In this document: positions 8,586 to 16,220 of the stretch, piece by piece
Layout: each line of letters begins with the position of its first letter
How positions within the stretch are numbered: position 1 is the first letter of the stretch
Assembly: GCA_023249675.1 (NCBI GenBank)
Contig: JAHFCE010000011.1
Span: forward strand, 1-64,000
Length of the DNA stretch: 64,000 nt
From: Elusimicrobiota bacterium
Lineage (GTDB): Bacteria > Elusimicrobiota > Elusimicrobia > UBA1565 > UBA9628
Direction: 5' to 3'
Translations under genes and position numbers: made by a program
Notes under the pieces: generated by a model
The model's input: only the letters and a program-made list of their open reading frames with translations
What the model was told of the DNA's origin: nothing
Database searches by the model: none

Positions 8586-8668
8586 GGCCTCGCCCGGCGC
8601 CTCGGACATGCAACTTTTTCGGGGGGTCGATCGTCTGGTAGAGAGGCCCCTGCGGGCGGGAGGACGAG

Positions 8669-9052
8669 ATGAAAAAACCAGCGACGGTATTGGCGGCGGC
8701 GTTGTTCCTGGCCGGAGCGGCGAGGGCGGGAGCTCCTGCCCCGGTGGAGAAGGCGAAAATCAAGGAGCTGCGCGCGGACGTCCGCGACGACAAGCATCGG
8801 CTCAAGCAGGTGGCGCTCGACCAGCACAAGGAACTCGTTCTGGTTCGCGAACGGGAGAAATCCGATGTGGGCCTCGTGAAGGCCTCCGCGGCCCAGCCGG
8901 AGACGATCCACCAAGGGCTCCTCGATGTGCGCGAGAAGTCGCGTCGGGACCGTCGGGCTCTGCGCTCGCGGCGCCGCGAGGATCGCGCGCATCTGCGCCA
9001 GGCCATCAAAAATAAGCGCGCCGAGATCACCGGCCTTCGCCAGAAGAAGTAA
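8669..9052 (+). CDS. Secreted charged helical protein
   Basis: The 127-residue protein has a signal peptide (MKKPATVLAAALFLAGAARA) followed by a strongly charged, Arg/Lys/Glu-rich sequence likely to form one long helix or coiled coil. GGGAGGACGAG just before the ATG is a strong ribosome-binding site. No enzymatic motif is visible. It resembles small periplasmic helical proteins that bind metal or cell-wall components, but that is only a structural impression. Confidence 0.7.
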   Translation: MKKPATVLAAALFLAGAARAGAPAPVEKAKIKELRADVRDDKHRLKQVALDQHKELVLVREREKSDVGLVKASAAQPETIHQGLLDVREKSRRDRRALRSRRREDRAHLRQAIKNKRAEITGLRQKK

Positions 9053-9061
9053 TCTTTGGGA

Positions 9062-9502
9062 ATGACCGATCAAGAACTGGTGCGCGAGGCCTATCTCGAG
9101 GCGAAGAAGGGCTATGACGCGGGCGGCCTGCCGATCGGTTCCGTGCTCGTCGACGCGAAGGGAAAGATCATCGCGCGCGGCCGCAACCAGCGCGTGCAGA
9201 CCGGCGACCCGACCGCGCACGCCGAGGTCGTCTGCCTGCGCAACGCCGGCCGCCGCCGCGACTGGCCGGAGCTCACCTTGGTCTCCTCTCTGAGTCCCTG
9301 CATCATGTGCGCCGGCACGACCCTGCTGTACCGCATTCCGCGCGTGATCGTGGGCGAGAACAAGAACTTCCTCGGGGCCGAGGACCTGTTCGCCGCGCGC
9401 GGGGTGAAGCTCGCGGTTCTCCAGGACCGGGACTGCATCGCGCTGATGGAAAGATTCGTGCGCGAGAAGCCCGATCTCTGGAACGAGGATATCGGCCTCT
9501 AG
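9062..9502 (+). CDS. Cytosine/guanine deaminase-like enzyme
   Basis: The 146-residue zinc enzyme of the cytidine-deaminase fold has the motif HAEVVC (His zinc ligand plus catalytic Glu, about residue 58) and PCIMCAG (two Cys ligands, about residue 83). The closing DLWNEDIGL resembles the C-terminal end of yeast-type cytosine deaminase (Fcy1), where this tail caps the active site; bacterial guanine deaminases and TadA are the alternatives. TadA is less likely because its usual tRNA-binding tail is absent. ATG 9062 is preferred over TTG 9056. It lies just upstream of the tRNA-Leu gene. A pyrimidine-salvage role is inferred. Confidence 0.75.
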   Translation: MTDQELVREAYLEAKKGYDAGGLPIGSVLVDAKGKIIARGRNQRVQTGDPTAHAEVVCLRNAGRRRDWPELTLVSSLSPCIMCAGTTLLYRIPRVIVGENKNFLGAEDLFAARGVKLAVLQDRDCIALMERFVREKPDLWNEDIGL

Positions 9503-9562
9503 AAATATTTTTAATTACAGGGCAGGATTCAGTGCGCGGTGACGAGCCGATCGCGGACTAAA

Positions 9563-9571
9563 TGCTAAAAT
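9563..9571 (+). promoter_or_regulatory. Extended -10 promoter of tRNA-Leu, TGCTAAAAT
   Basis: TGC-TAAAAT ends 8 nt before the mature 5' end of the tRNA, the expected distance to a start just upstream of the acceptor stem. No good -35 box is seen. Confidence 0.5.
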
Positions 9572-9579
9572 AGGAGACA

Positions 9580-9663
9580 GGCGGCGTGCTGAAATTGGTA
9601 TCCAGAGCAGACTTAAAATCTGCCGCCCGCGAGGGCATGTGGGTTCGAGTCCCACCGCCGCCA
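9580..9663 (+). tRNA. tRNA-Leu (UAA)
   Basis: The 84-nt gene folds as a class II tRNA. The acceptor stem GGCGGCG (9580-9586) pairs with CGCCGCC (9656-9662) and the discriminator is A73. The anticodon stem GCAGA/TCTGC holds the loop CTTAAAA with anticodon TAA. The long variable arm is GCCC-GCGA-GGGC, and the T arm is GTGGG-TTCGAGT-CCCAC. CCA is not encoded. Nothing like a terminator follows in the 58 bp before psd. Confidence 0.95.
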
Positions 9664-9721
9664 ATATCTTTGGTGCTCCCGCTCTGCCCATGGTTTTGTT
9701 GTTTGGTCTCATGATTATCGG

Positions 9722-10363
9722 ATGAAAATCGCTTATCAGGCGTGGCAGTTCGTGGTTCCGGCCGTCGCGGCCGGCGCCGCCGGTCTGTGGTTGATGGGGC
9801 GTCCAGCGACCGTATTCCCCGGCGCTTCGCTCTCGTTTCTCGCCTTCGGCTTCGCCGCGTTCGCGGTCTACTTTTTCCGCGATCCGGAGCGCGCCCTGCC
9901 GACCGACGGGCGCATCTATTCGCCCGGCGACGGCGTCGTGCTCGCCGTCGGCCGCGAAGGCCCCGGCGACGTGGTCACCGCGCGCATCTTCCTCTCCGTG
10001 TTCGACGTCCACATCCAGCGCGCTCCGACGGCAGGCCGCGTGACGAAGGTGGCGGTGGTTCCGGGCTCGTTTGCCGCCGCGATGAAGGACGCGGCGCGCG
10101 GGAATTCACGCGTGGTCATGACGATCGAGCCAGAAGGACGCGGCCCGCTCGTTGTCGAGCAGATCGCCGGCCTCATCGCGCGGCGCATCGAGTGCTGGCG
10201 CAAGCCCGGCGATATGGTGGCCGCCGGCGAGCGCTACGGCATCATCTATTTCGGCTCGCAGGCGGCCGTGCACTTTCCGGCCGGCTCGCGCTGCACGGTC
10301 AAGGCCGGCGACCGCGTCGCGGGGGGCCTGACGCCCATCGGGGAATGGACAAGCAAACTCTAA
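9722..10363 (+). CDS. psd: Phosphatidylserine decarboxylase proenzyme
   Basis: The 213-residue membrane-associated enzyme is of the short Psd type. It makes phosphatidylethanolamine from phosphatidylserine using a pyruvoyl group formed by self-cleavage. The N-terminus has hydrophobic segments (about 8-50) and then FFRDPER. The family motifs SPGDGVVLAV (about residue 62), FLSVFDVHIQRAP (about 90) and the cleavage region IIYFGSQAAVHFP (about 180; cleavage before the Ser of FGS) are present. The next gene, pssA, supplies its substrate and overlaps it by 19 nt, so the two steps are co-expressed. Confidence 0.92.
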   Translation: MKIAYQAWQFVVPAVAAGAAGLWLMGRPATVFPGASLSFLAFGFAAFAVYFFRDPERALPTDGRIYSPGDGVVLAVGREGPGDVVTARIFLSVFDVHIQRAPTAGRVTKVAVVPGSFAAAMKDAARGNSRVVMTIEPEGRGPLVVEQIAGLIARRIECWRKPGDMVAAGERYGIIYFGSQAAVHFPAGSRCTVKAGDRVAGGLTPIGEWTSKL

Positions 10364-11154
10364 AGCGCGGAGGACAGGTCCTCGCTCCGTCGCTGTTCAC
10401 GCTCGGCAACATGGCGTGCGGCTTCTACGCCCTGCTGTCCTCCGTGCGCGGGGAATTCGTGTCCTCGGCCACGGCGATCATCGCGGGGATGGTCTTCGAC
10501 GCGCTGGACGGCCGCGTCGCCCGCCTCGTGCATGGCGAATCCTCCTTCGGCGTCGAGTTCGACTCGATGGCGGACTTCTTGACCTTCGGCGTGGCTCCAG
10601 CGCATATGATGTATGCGTTTATTTTGAAGGACTACGGCGCGTGGGGCTATCCGATGGCCTTCCTGTTCGCGCTGTGCGGCGGCCTGCGTCTGGCGCGCTT
10701 CAACGCGATGGCGCACGGCGGCACGGGTTCGAGATCCCATTTCATGGGGCTGCCGATTCCGGCGGGCGCGGGCTTTCTGGCCGGCTTCGTCCTCCTCTAT
10801 CAGAAGATCGAGGAAGGGCGGCCCGGGGGCACGTGGCGGCTCCTCATGGACCAGATTCCGGCCCTGTACGGCCTGGCTCCGGTCATGGTCATTGCGCTCG
10901 CGCTCCTGATGGTCTCGACGATTCCTTACCCGACGTTCAAGCAGCCCGGCGTGCTGCGGCCGAAGTCGCTGCCCGCGATCCTGATCCTGCTGGGCCTGGG
11001 TTGGCTGCTTTTCTTCTACCCGCTGATGATCCTCTTCGTCGTTTTCTTCTTTTACGCCCTGCTGGGGCCGGTGTCGTGGCTGGCGCGTTGGGCCGGCCGC
11101 CTCGTCGGCTGGCTGCCGCCCGCGCCGGCCCACGACTATGGAGAACACTTGTGA
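10345..11154 (+). CDS. pssA: CDP-diacylglycerol--serine O-phosphatidyltransferase
   Basis: The 269-residue integral membrane enzyme transfers serine onto CDP-diacylglycerol. The CDP-alcohol phosphotransferase signature D-G-x2-A-R-x8-G-x3-D-x3-D is seen as ALDGRVARLVHGESSFGVEFD followed by SMAD (about 50-78). Several hydrophobic helices follow, and a very hydrophobic C-terminal pair of segments. ATG 10345 gives the expected N-terminus (MDKQTLKRGGQ). It overlaps psd by 19 nt at its 5' end and dut by GTGA at its 3' end. The pair makes phosphatidylethanolamine. Confidence 0.93.
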   Translation: MDKQTLKRGGQVLAPSLFTLGNMACGFYALLSSVRGEFVSSATAIIAGMVFDALDGRVARLVHGESSFGVEFDSMADFLTFGVAPAHMMYAFILKDYGAWGYPMAFLFALCGGLRLARFNAMAHGGTGSRSHFMGLPIPAGAGFLAGFVLLYQKIEEGRPGGTWRLLMDQIPALYGLAPVMVIALALLMVSTIPYPTFKQPGVLRPKSLPAILILLGLGWLLFFYPLMILFVVFFFYALLGPVSWLARWAGRLVGWLPPAPAHDYGEHL

Positions 11155-11588
11155 CCAAGCCCGTCCACGGAATTCTCGCGATGCGCCGCCTCGATCCGGC
11201 TGCGACCTTGCCCACCCGGGCGCATGCCGATGACGCGGGCCTCGATTTGTACTCCCTTGAAGACGCGGAGTTCTTGCCCGGAGAAGGACGGGTCGTGCGC
11301 ACGGGCGTGGCGATGGCCATTCCGGCGGGCCACGTCGGCCTCGTCTGCGACCGCTCGTCGATGGCCAAGCGCGGCCTCAAGACCGCGGGCGGCGTGATCG
11401 ACGCGGGCTACCGCGGCGAAGTCGGCGTCATGCTCTGGAACATCTCGGGCCAGACCCACGGACTCAAGAAGGGCGAGCGCATCGCTCAGCTCCTCGTGAT
11501 TCCGATCGCGACGCCGGCTCCCGTCGACTCCGACGATTTGGGCGAGACGGCGCGCGGCGCCGGGGGCTTCGGCTCGACCGGCAAATAA
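11151..11588 (+). CDS. dut: dUTP diphosphatase
   Basis: The 145-residue trimeric all-beta enzyme hydrolyses dUTP to dUMP and pyrophosphate, keeping uracil out of DNA and feeding thymidylate synthesis. The five family motifs are present: ADDAGLDLYS (1), DRSSMAKRGL (2), GGVIDAGYRGEV (3, with the catalytic Asp), KGERIAQLLV (4) and the Gly-rich C-terminal GGFGSTGK (5). The GTG start overlaps the pssA stop as GTGA. A dCTP deaminase is encoded at 30179, so both dUTP producer and consumer lie in this window. Confidence 0.95.
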   Translation: MTKPVHGILAMRRLDPAATLPTRAHADDAGLDLYSLEDAEFLPGEGRVVRTGVAMAIPAGHVGLVCDRSSMAKRGLKTAGGVIDAGYRGEVGVMLWNISGQTHGLKKGERIAQLLVIPIATPAPVDSDDLGETARGAGGFGSTGK

Positions 11589-11607
11589 CGTCCCGCTCGT
11601 ACGGGCC

Positions 11608-11722
11608 GGGGCGGAAACGCGATGTCTGGCGGGGTCGGCGGGATTGACCCGCCTCTAGCGGGACGCGACCGCAAGAGCTTGTCGCGTCCCTCACGCCCCG
11701 CCAGACATCGCGTTTCCGCCCC
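11608..11722 (-). repeat. Structured repeat copy 1 (three-way-junction-like)
   Basis: The outer arms 11608-11634 and 11696-11722 are a perfect 27-bp inverted repeat. Read on the minus strand, the inside holds a 10-bp hairpin (GGGACGCGAC paired with GTCGCGTCCC) and a second hairpin GGCGGG-TCAAT-CCCGCC, joined by CGTGAG and GCTAGA. Copy 2 lies at 11783-11893 in the other orientation and keeps the joints and second hairpin, while its stems differ with compensating changes. It sits between the convergent genes dut and the LssY_C-like gene. No transposase is near. Confidence 0.75.
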
Positions 11723-11782
11723 GACCATCCGAGTTGCAGGCGCTCGCGGTCGAGCCTGCGCCCCCCGCCTTGCTTAATCGGG

Positions 11783-11893
11783 CGGAGGAATATGACATCC
11801 ATCGGGGCGTGAGGGGCGCGACCGGATCTGGAAGGAGCGCCCCGTTAGAGGCGGGTCAATCCCGCCGACCCCGATGGATGTCATATTCCTCCG
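11783..11893 (+). repeat. Structured repeat copy 2 (three-way-junction-like)
   Basis: The outer arms 11783-11807 and 11869-11893 form a perfect 25-bp inverted repeat. Inside are hairpin 1 (GGGGCGC paired with GCGCCCC) and hairpin 2 (GGCGGG-TCAAT-CCCGCC), with the joints CGTGAG and GTTAGA. Hairpin 2 and the joints match copy 1 almost exactly; the outer stem and hairpin 1 do not, yet stay fully paired. The copies are separated by about 60 bp that hold a smaller GCAGGC/GCCTGC hairpin. Confidence 0.75.
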
Positions 11894-11914
11894 TCCGGCC
11901 AACGCGCGCGAGCC

Positions 11915-12595
11915 TCAGCGCAGGTCGATGACCGCGACGCGGCCGTCGGTGCGGAAGGGATAACCCTTGTCGTTGAAGCCATCGGCGGGCACGCGCGGCG
12001 CGGGAAGAATCAGCAGGGTGCGCAGCCGGGGCGAGCGCGACAGCGTGGAAACGACGAAGTCCCGCTCGCGGTTCGCGTCCGGATCGGGCACGTGCGAGAG
12101 GTCGCGCCAGCGCGCGCGCAGGTCGTAGTTGGCCGAGCCCCACCAAAAGTCCCGCCCTCTGCGGTCGACGGTTCCGGTGCGCCACAGGCGAAAGTGATGC
12201 CGCTCCTGCAGGAAGCGCACGGGCAGGGCCCAGTTCATGTCCTGACGGCGTCCGCGCAGGCGGTAGTCGTTCATCGGCGGGAAGGCGGCGACGGGGCGCC
12301 CGGTCAGGAATTCCCGCAGGCCGGCCCAGATCGAGCCGCGCACCGATGTCGGGATCTCGGTCCAGCCGGCGGAGCGCAGCGCGTCGCGCAAGGCCTTGGG
12401 ACGGCCGATGAACACGAGGTTGAGGGGATCTCCGGGCAGGCCGAAGCGGCCCTCGTTGCGGCCGGGCAAGGTCGGCGCGGCCTCATCCCATGTCGAGACC
12501 ATCGCTGCGGCCGGGGGGAAGACGCGGTCGGGCGCAATCCGGTCGAGGCTCAGCAGCAGGAACGCGACCGGCAAAAACAGAACGAACTTCTTCAT
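11915..12595 (-). CDS. LssY C-terminal-domain-like secreted protein
   Basis: The 226-residue protein has an N-terminal signal or anchor helix (MKKFVLFLPVAFLLLSL). Its body resembles the LssY_C domain, with GDPLNLVFIGRPKALRDALR and GWTEI (about 55-85), then RRQDMNWALP, ERHHFRLWRTG and FWWGSANYD. In larger proteins LssY_C follows a PAP2 phosphatase; here it stands alone. Its ATG follows the metG stop directly (TAGATG), so the two are co-translated. The molecular function of this domain is unknown. Confidence 0.7.
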   Translation of the reverse strand: MKKFVLFLPVAFLLLSLDRIAPDRVFPPAAAMVSTWDEAAPTLPGRNEGRFGLPGDPLNLVFIGRPKALRDALRSAGWTEIPTSVRGSIWAGLREFLTGRPVAAFPPMNDYRLRGRRQDMNWALPVRFLQERHHFRLWRTGTVDRRGRDFWWGSANYDLRARWRDLSHVPDPDANRERDFVVSTLSRSPRLRTLLILPAPRVPADGFNDKGYPFRTDGRVAVIDLR

Positions 12596-14107
12596 CTAGA
12601 CTTTGCGGGGGAACAGCACGGGGCCCTTCTGGATCAGGCCCGGGCGCTGCGTCTTGCCGGCGAGCACGTCTTCGGCCGTCAGCGCGTCCGGGAACAGGCG
12701 CACGCCGAGCTGCATATGGATCTTGGCTGCGGTCGAGGGCATGAACGGGTCGAGCCAGCCGCTGACCAGGCGCAGCGACCAGACCAGATCGAAGAGGACG
12801 AGCTCGCACTGCTTCGCATCTTCCTTGGCAAGTTTCCAAGGCGATTTTTCGTTGACGCGCGCATTCAGGCTGCGGATCACTTCCCAGATCACGTCGAGCG
12901 CGCCGCAGAAGTCGAGCGCCTCCATCTTGGCCGAGATCTCGGAGGTGCGCTTGGCTACCGCGGTCGTGTAGAAATCCTCGCCGAGCGGCGGTTTTGTCGG
13001 AAGCCGGCCGCCGAGGAACTTGTCCACCATTTCGGAGACGCGCGAGACGAGGTTGCCCAGGTCGTTGGCGAGCTCGGCGTTGTAGCGCTTGACGAGCGAT
13101 GCCTTCGAGAAGTCGCCGTCGTTGCCGAAGGGCATCTCGCGCAGGAGAAAGTAGCGCAGGGCGTCGACTCCATACTCGGCCGTGATGTCGTATGGGGAGA
13201 TAAAATTGCCCAGCGACTTCGACATCTTGTGTCCCTCGACCGTCCACCAGCCGTGAGCGAAGACTTTCTTCGGCAGGGGCAGTCCGGCGGCTATGAGCAT
13301 CGCGGGCCAGATCACGCCGTGGAAGCGGAAAATCTCCTTGCCGACGATATGAACATCCGCAGGCCAAAGATCTTCGGCCCCTGCGGCCGCAGACCAATAG
13401 TTGATTAATGCGTCGAACCAGACGTAGATCGTGTGGCCGGGGTCGCCGGGGACGGAAATACCCCATTTGACCTTGGTGCGCGAGACCGAGATGTCCTCGA
13501 GCCCGCTCTCCACGAAGCGGTGCAGCTCCGCGGCGCGGGACTTGGGCGCTAGAAAGTCGGGGTTGGCTTTGTAGTGCTCGAGAAGCCGAGGGGCGTACTT
13601 CGAGAGTTTGAAGAAGTAGGTTTCCTCGGAGAGCCTTTGCAGGGGCTTGCCCGAGTCGGGGCCGAGCAGGACCCCGCCGGGGCCCTTCATGGCGTCGGAT
13701 TCTTTGACAAACGATTCACTGACAACATCATAGAGCCCTTCGTAGCGGCCTTTGTAAATATCGCCGTTCTTGAGAAGCAGGGCGAACAGTTCCTGAACCT
13801 TGTCTTCGTGGCGCTTTTCGGTCGTCCGGATGTAATCATCGACATGAATGTCGAGATGCTTCCAGAGGTCTCTGAATTTGGCGGAGGTCGTATCGCAGAA
13901 ATCGATCACGTGCTTGCCTGCGGCCTTGGCCGCGTCCTCGATCTTCTGGCCGTGCTCGTCGGTTCCGGTGAGCAGGTGCGCCGCGCGCCCGCGGCCTCGG
14001 AAGTGGCGGGCGAGGACGTCGGCGGCGATCGTCGTGTACGCGTGGCCGAGATGCGGCGCGGCGTTGATGTAGTAGATCGGCGTCGTGATGTAGCAGCGCT
14101 TGGTCAT
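12596..14107 (-). CDS. metG: Methionyl-tRNA synthetase
   Basis: The 503-residue class I synthetase charges tRNA-Met. The HIGH-type motif is APHLGHAYT (about residue 16-24) and the KMSKS motif is HKMSKSLGN (about residue 290). The anticodon-binding helical domain fills the C-terminal third. The usual Zn-knuckle cysteines of the connective peptide are absent: where other MetRS have YCVSC the protein reads YDVVSESF, so this is a zinc-free version. The C-terminal tRNA-binding (EMAP-like) domain is also absent, as in the shorter MetG type. It is followed directly by the LssY_C-like gene. Confidence 0.95.
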   Translation of the reverse strand: MTKRCYITTPIYYINAAPHLGHAYTTIAADVLARHFRGRGRAAHLLTGTDEHGQKIEDAAKAAGKHVIDFCDTTSAKFRDLWKHLDIHVDDYIRTTEKRHEDKVQELFALLLKNGDIYKGRYEGLYDVVSESFVKESDAMKGPGGVLLGPDSGKPLQRLSEETYFFKLSKYAPRLLEHYKANPDFLAPKSRAAELHRFVESGLEDISVSRTKVKWGISVPGDPGHTIYVWFDALINYWSAAAGAEDLWPADVHIVGKEIFRFHGVIWPAMLIAAGLPLPKKVFAHGWWTVEGHKMSKSLGNFISPYDITAEYGVDALRYFLLREMPFGNDGDFSKASLVKRYNAELANDLGNLVSRVSEMVDKFLGGRLPTKPPLGEDFYTTAVAKRTSEISAKMEALDFCGALDVIWEVIRSLNARVNEKSPWKLAKEDAKQCELVLFDLVWSLRLVSGWLDPFMPSTAAKIHMQLGVRLFPDALTAEDVLAGKTQRPGLIQKGPVLFPRKV

Positions 14108-14164
14108 GGGGTCACCATTATCATGATATTCGGCAACTATAGTGCTGATTATGGGAAGAGAGGG

Positions 14165-15097
14165 TCACTGTACGGCTTCGGCCTCTAAGGCAGCCAAGGT
14201 AAGAATTAATTTCGGATCGGCGTTGGCGCGCAGGGCCGCGCGCAGGCGCTGAAGTTCGCGCAGCGGGCGCTCGACCGATAGGAACGTGCGTTCTCCTCCG
14301 AGGTGCTGGAGTCTCAGATGCTGGCCCAGCGAATAGAGTGTGCGTTCCACCTTCACGCGCGCTGCGGCGAGGTCCCTGGGCAGGCCATCGGAGGCGGTGA
14401 CGGCGGCGAGCGGCCCGTCGCTCTTGGGCAGGCCGTCGTCCTCGGCGAGCTCAAGCGCGCGGCCGGCGGAGCCGTCGGACAAGGAGGCGAGGCGCTTCGC
14501 TTGGGCCGGGGCCATGCCGCGGCCCGTCAAGATTTTCTCCAAGACGGGCTCGGGCATGGGTCCGAAGGGAATCGTAAAGCAGCGCGAGGAGATCGTGCGC
14601 GGCAGAAGCGAACGTTGGGTGGCGCCCAGGATCCACAAGGTCTTCGGCTGCGGTTCCTCCAAGATCTTGAGCATCGCGTTGGCTGCGGCTTCATTGAGCC
14701 GTTGAGCATCGGGGATCAGCGCGATCTTCCAGCCGTCCATCATGGACTTAAGGCTTAGGTCCTTGAGCAGACGGCGAATTGTGTCCACCTTCCATATTTT
14801 TTGCTTCTCGATGTCTTCCTCTTCAAGGGAGGCCTGATAGGAAGCGTCCACAATCACCGCGTCAGGGTGGGTGCGAGAGTCCACAGCGCGGCAGTCGGCG
14901 CACTCGCCGCATGACGCCTCGCCGGTGAACGGGAGCTCGCGGCATAACAACGATTTCGTGAATTCGATCGCGGCCAAGCTTTTTCCCACGCCCTTGGGCC
15001 CGATGAACAGCATCGCGGCCGGCAGGCGCTCGGAGGTCAGGAGCCCTTCGAGGGTTTTAACGGCGCGGCGCTGACCGAGGACCTTGTCGAGACGCAT
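14165..15097 (-). CDS. holB: DNA polymerase III delta' subunit-like clamp-loader protein
   Basis: The 310-residue AAA+ protein of the clamp loader helps place the sliding clamp on DNA. The Walker A motif is [11 protein letters not shown] (about 33-43); four Cys in [18 protein letters not shown] form the zinc module (about 50-70); the sensor/SRC region is [10 protein letters not shown] (about 175). Its ATG overlaps the tmk stop as TAATG, and tmk-holB is a common bacterial pair. A short DnaX/gamma-like protein is the alternative, but the length and tmk linkage favour delta prime. Confidence 0.9.
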   Translation of the reverse strand: MRLDKVLGQRRAVKTLEGLLTSERLPAAMLFIGPKGVGKSLAAIEFTKSLLCRELPFTGEASCGECADCRAVDSRTHPDAVIVDASYQASLEEEDIEKQKIWKVDTIRRLLKDLSLKSMMDGWKIALIPDAQRLNEAAANAMLKILEEPQPKTLWILGATQRSLLPRTISSRCFTIPFGPMPEPVLEKILTGRGMAPAQAKRLASLSDGSAGRALELAEDDGLPKSDGPLAAVTASDGLPRDLAAARVKVERTLYSLGQHLRLQHLGGERTFLSVERPLRELQRLRAALRANADPKLILTLAALEAEAVQ

Positions 15098-15714
15098 TAC
15101 AGTTTCTTGCCGACCAAGGCGAGGATCTTGGCGTGCAGGACGTCGGGGGGGAGCTTGCCGTCGAGCACGACCGCGCGGGGATCGGCCTTGGCGGCCTTGA
15201 GATAGCCCTTGCGGACCTTGAGACGGAAGTCTTTATTCTCACGCTCAAGCCGGTCGAGTTCGCGATGTGTGTCGCGGTCATCGAACTCGGCGATCGGAAT
15301 ATCGAGCACGATCGTGAGGTCTGCCTGGAGGCCGCTTGTCGCGATTTTGTTCAGGGCCGTAGTTATTGTGAGGCCGAGGCCGCGCGCGGCGCCTTGATAG
15401 GCGTCGGTGGACATTGTGAAGCGTTCGGAGATGACGACCTGGCCGGCTTTCAGAGCGGGCAGTATCTTTTCGTTCGTGTGCTGGGCGCGCGAGGCTTCAT
15501 AAAGGAACAGCTCGGCGAGAGGATCGATGGTCAGGGCCGGATCGAGAAGAACGCGCCGCACGCTCTCGGCGACCGAGGTGCCGCCCGGCTCGCGTGTATG
15601 AAGCACTTCGCGCCCTTGGGTGCGAAGCGTGTCGGCGAGTCGGCGCGCTTGGGTGGACTTCCCGGATTTGTCGGGGCCTTCGAGAACGATGAACAGGCCT
15701 TTGGGGCGGTGCAT
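15097..15714 (-). CDS. tmk: Thymidylate kinase
   Basis: The 205-residue enzyme phosphorylates dTMP to dTDP with ATP. The P-loop is [10 protein letters not shown] (about 12-21), followed by the DR(E/x)-like [12 protein letters not shown] (about 39-50) and [14 protein letters not shown] (about 95), which binds the nucleotide. The lid region holds Arg-rich residues near 150. It is in an operon with holB. The canonical GxDGxGKS P-loop is changed to GPDKSGKS, a tolerated variation. Confidence 0.95.
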   Translation of the reverse strand: MHRPKGLFIVLEGPDKSGKSTQARRLADTLRTQGREVLHTREPGGTSVAESVRRVLLDPALTIDPLAELFLYEASRAQHTNEKILPALKAGQVVISERFTMSTDAYQGAARGLGLTITTALNKIATSGLQADLTIVLDIPIAEFDDRDTHRELDRLERENKDFRLKVRKGYLKAAKADPRAVVLDGKLPPDVLHAKILALVGKKL

Positions 15715-15749
15715 GGGGGCATTCTAACACATCCGGCCCGCGGGGCTTG

Positions 15750-16199
15750 TTAGTCATCGAAGTCGGGGTCGTAGGCCGGAGCGTCGGGCGGGCGCGCGGG
15801 TTCGGCTGCGGGCGGAGGCGGCGGCTCGGGGCGCGAAGAGAGGGGGCTGAGATGCACTTCCACGCTTTCTAGTTTCCCGGTCGCGGGATTGCGCAGCTGC
15901 GCGCTGGACGGAGCGTCGTAAGCGCGAGGCTTGCTTTGGCGCGGGATTTTCGCCGCCCGCGCTCGGTAGTACAGGCTGACCCCGAGCAGCCACGCGGCGA
16001 CCAGCGCGGCGGCGGCGATGCGCAGGCTCCAGGGGTTGAATGACGGCGAGGTCGCGGGCGTCTCGGCTTGGGCGAGCGCGGCCGTGGCCTTCTTTTTCTC
16101 GCGCTCCTGCCGCTCGCGCAGCTTCGAGAAAATCGCGCCGCACGATGGGCATTCCGCCGCGCCGTCGTCTGTCGCCGCCGAGCACAAGGGGCAATTCAT
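15750..16199 (-). CDS. Zinc-ribbon membrane protein
   Basis: The 149-residue protein begins with a zinc ribbon (CPLCSAA then CPSCGAIF, residues 3-24), followed by a charged helix (residues 25-40), one membrane helix (about 55-75) and a Pro-rich tail. The layout suggests a protein with the ribbon in the cytoplasm and the tail outside. It lies between tmk and the prepilin-like gene cluster, 20 nt downstream of the latter, and may belong to the pilus operon. Function unknown. Confidence 0.7.
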   Translation of the reverse strand: MNCPLCSAATDDGAAECPSCGAIFSKLRERQEREKKKATAALAQAETPATSPSFNPWSLRIAAAALVAAWLLGVSLYYRARAAKIPRQSKPRAYDAPSSAQLRNPATGKLESVEVHLSPLSSRPEPPPPPAAEPARPPDAPAYDPDFDD

Positions 16200-16220
16200 G
16201 CGCGCGGGTCGTCTCCCGGC

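Noticed and set aside
11608..11893. Integron attC sites or a tRNA-like T-arm at the structured repeats
   Set aside because: GTTAGA in copy 2 recalls the attC core, but copy 1 has GCTAGA, no RYYYAAC partner is seen, and no integrase is near. The GGCGGGTCAATCCCGCC hairpin recalls a T arm but no tRNA folds around it.
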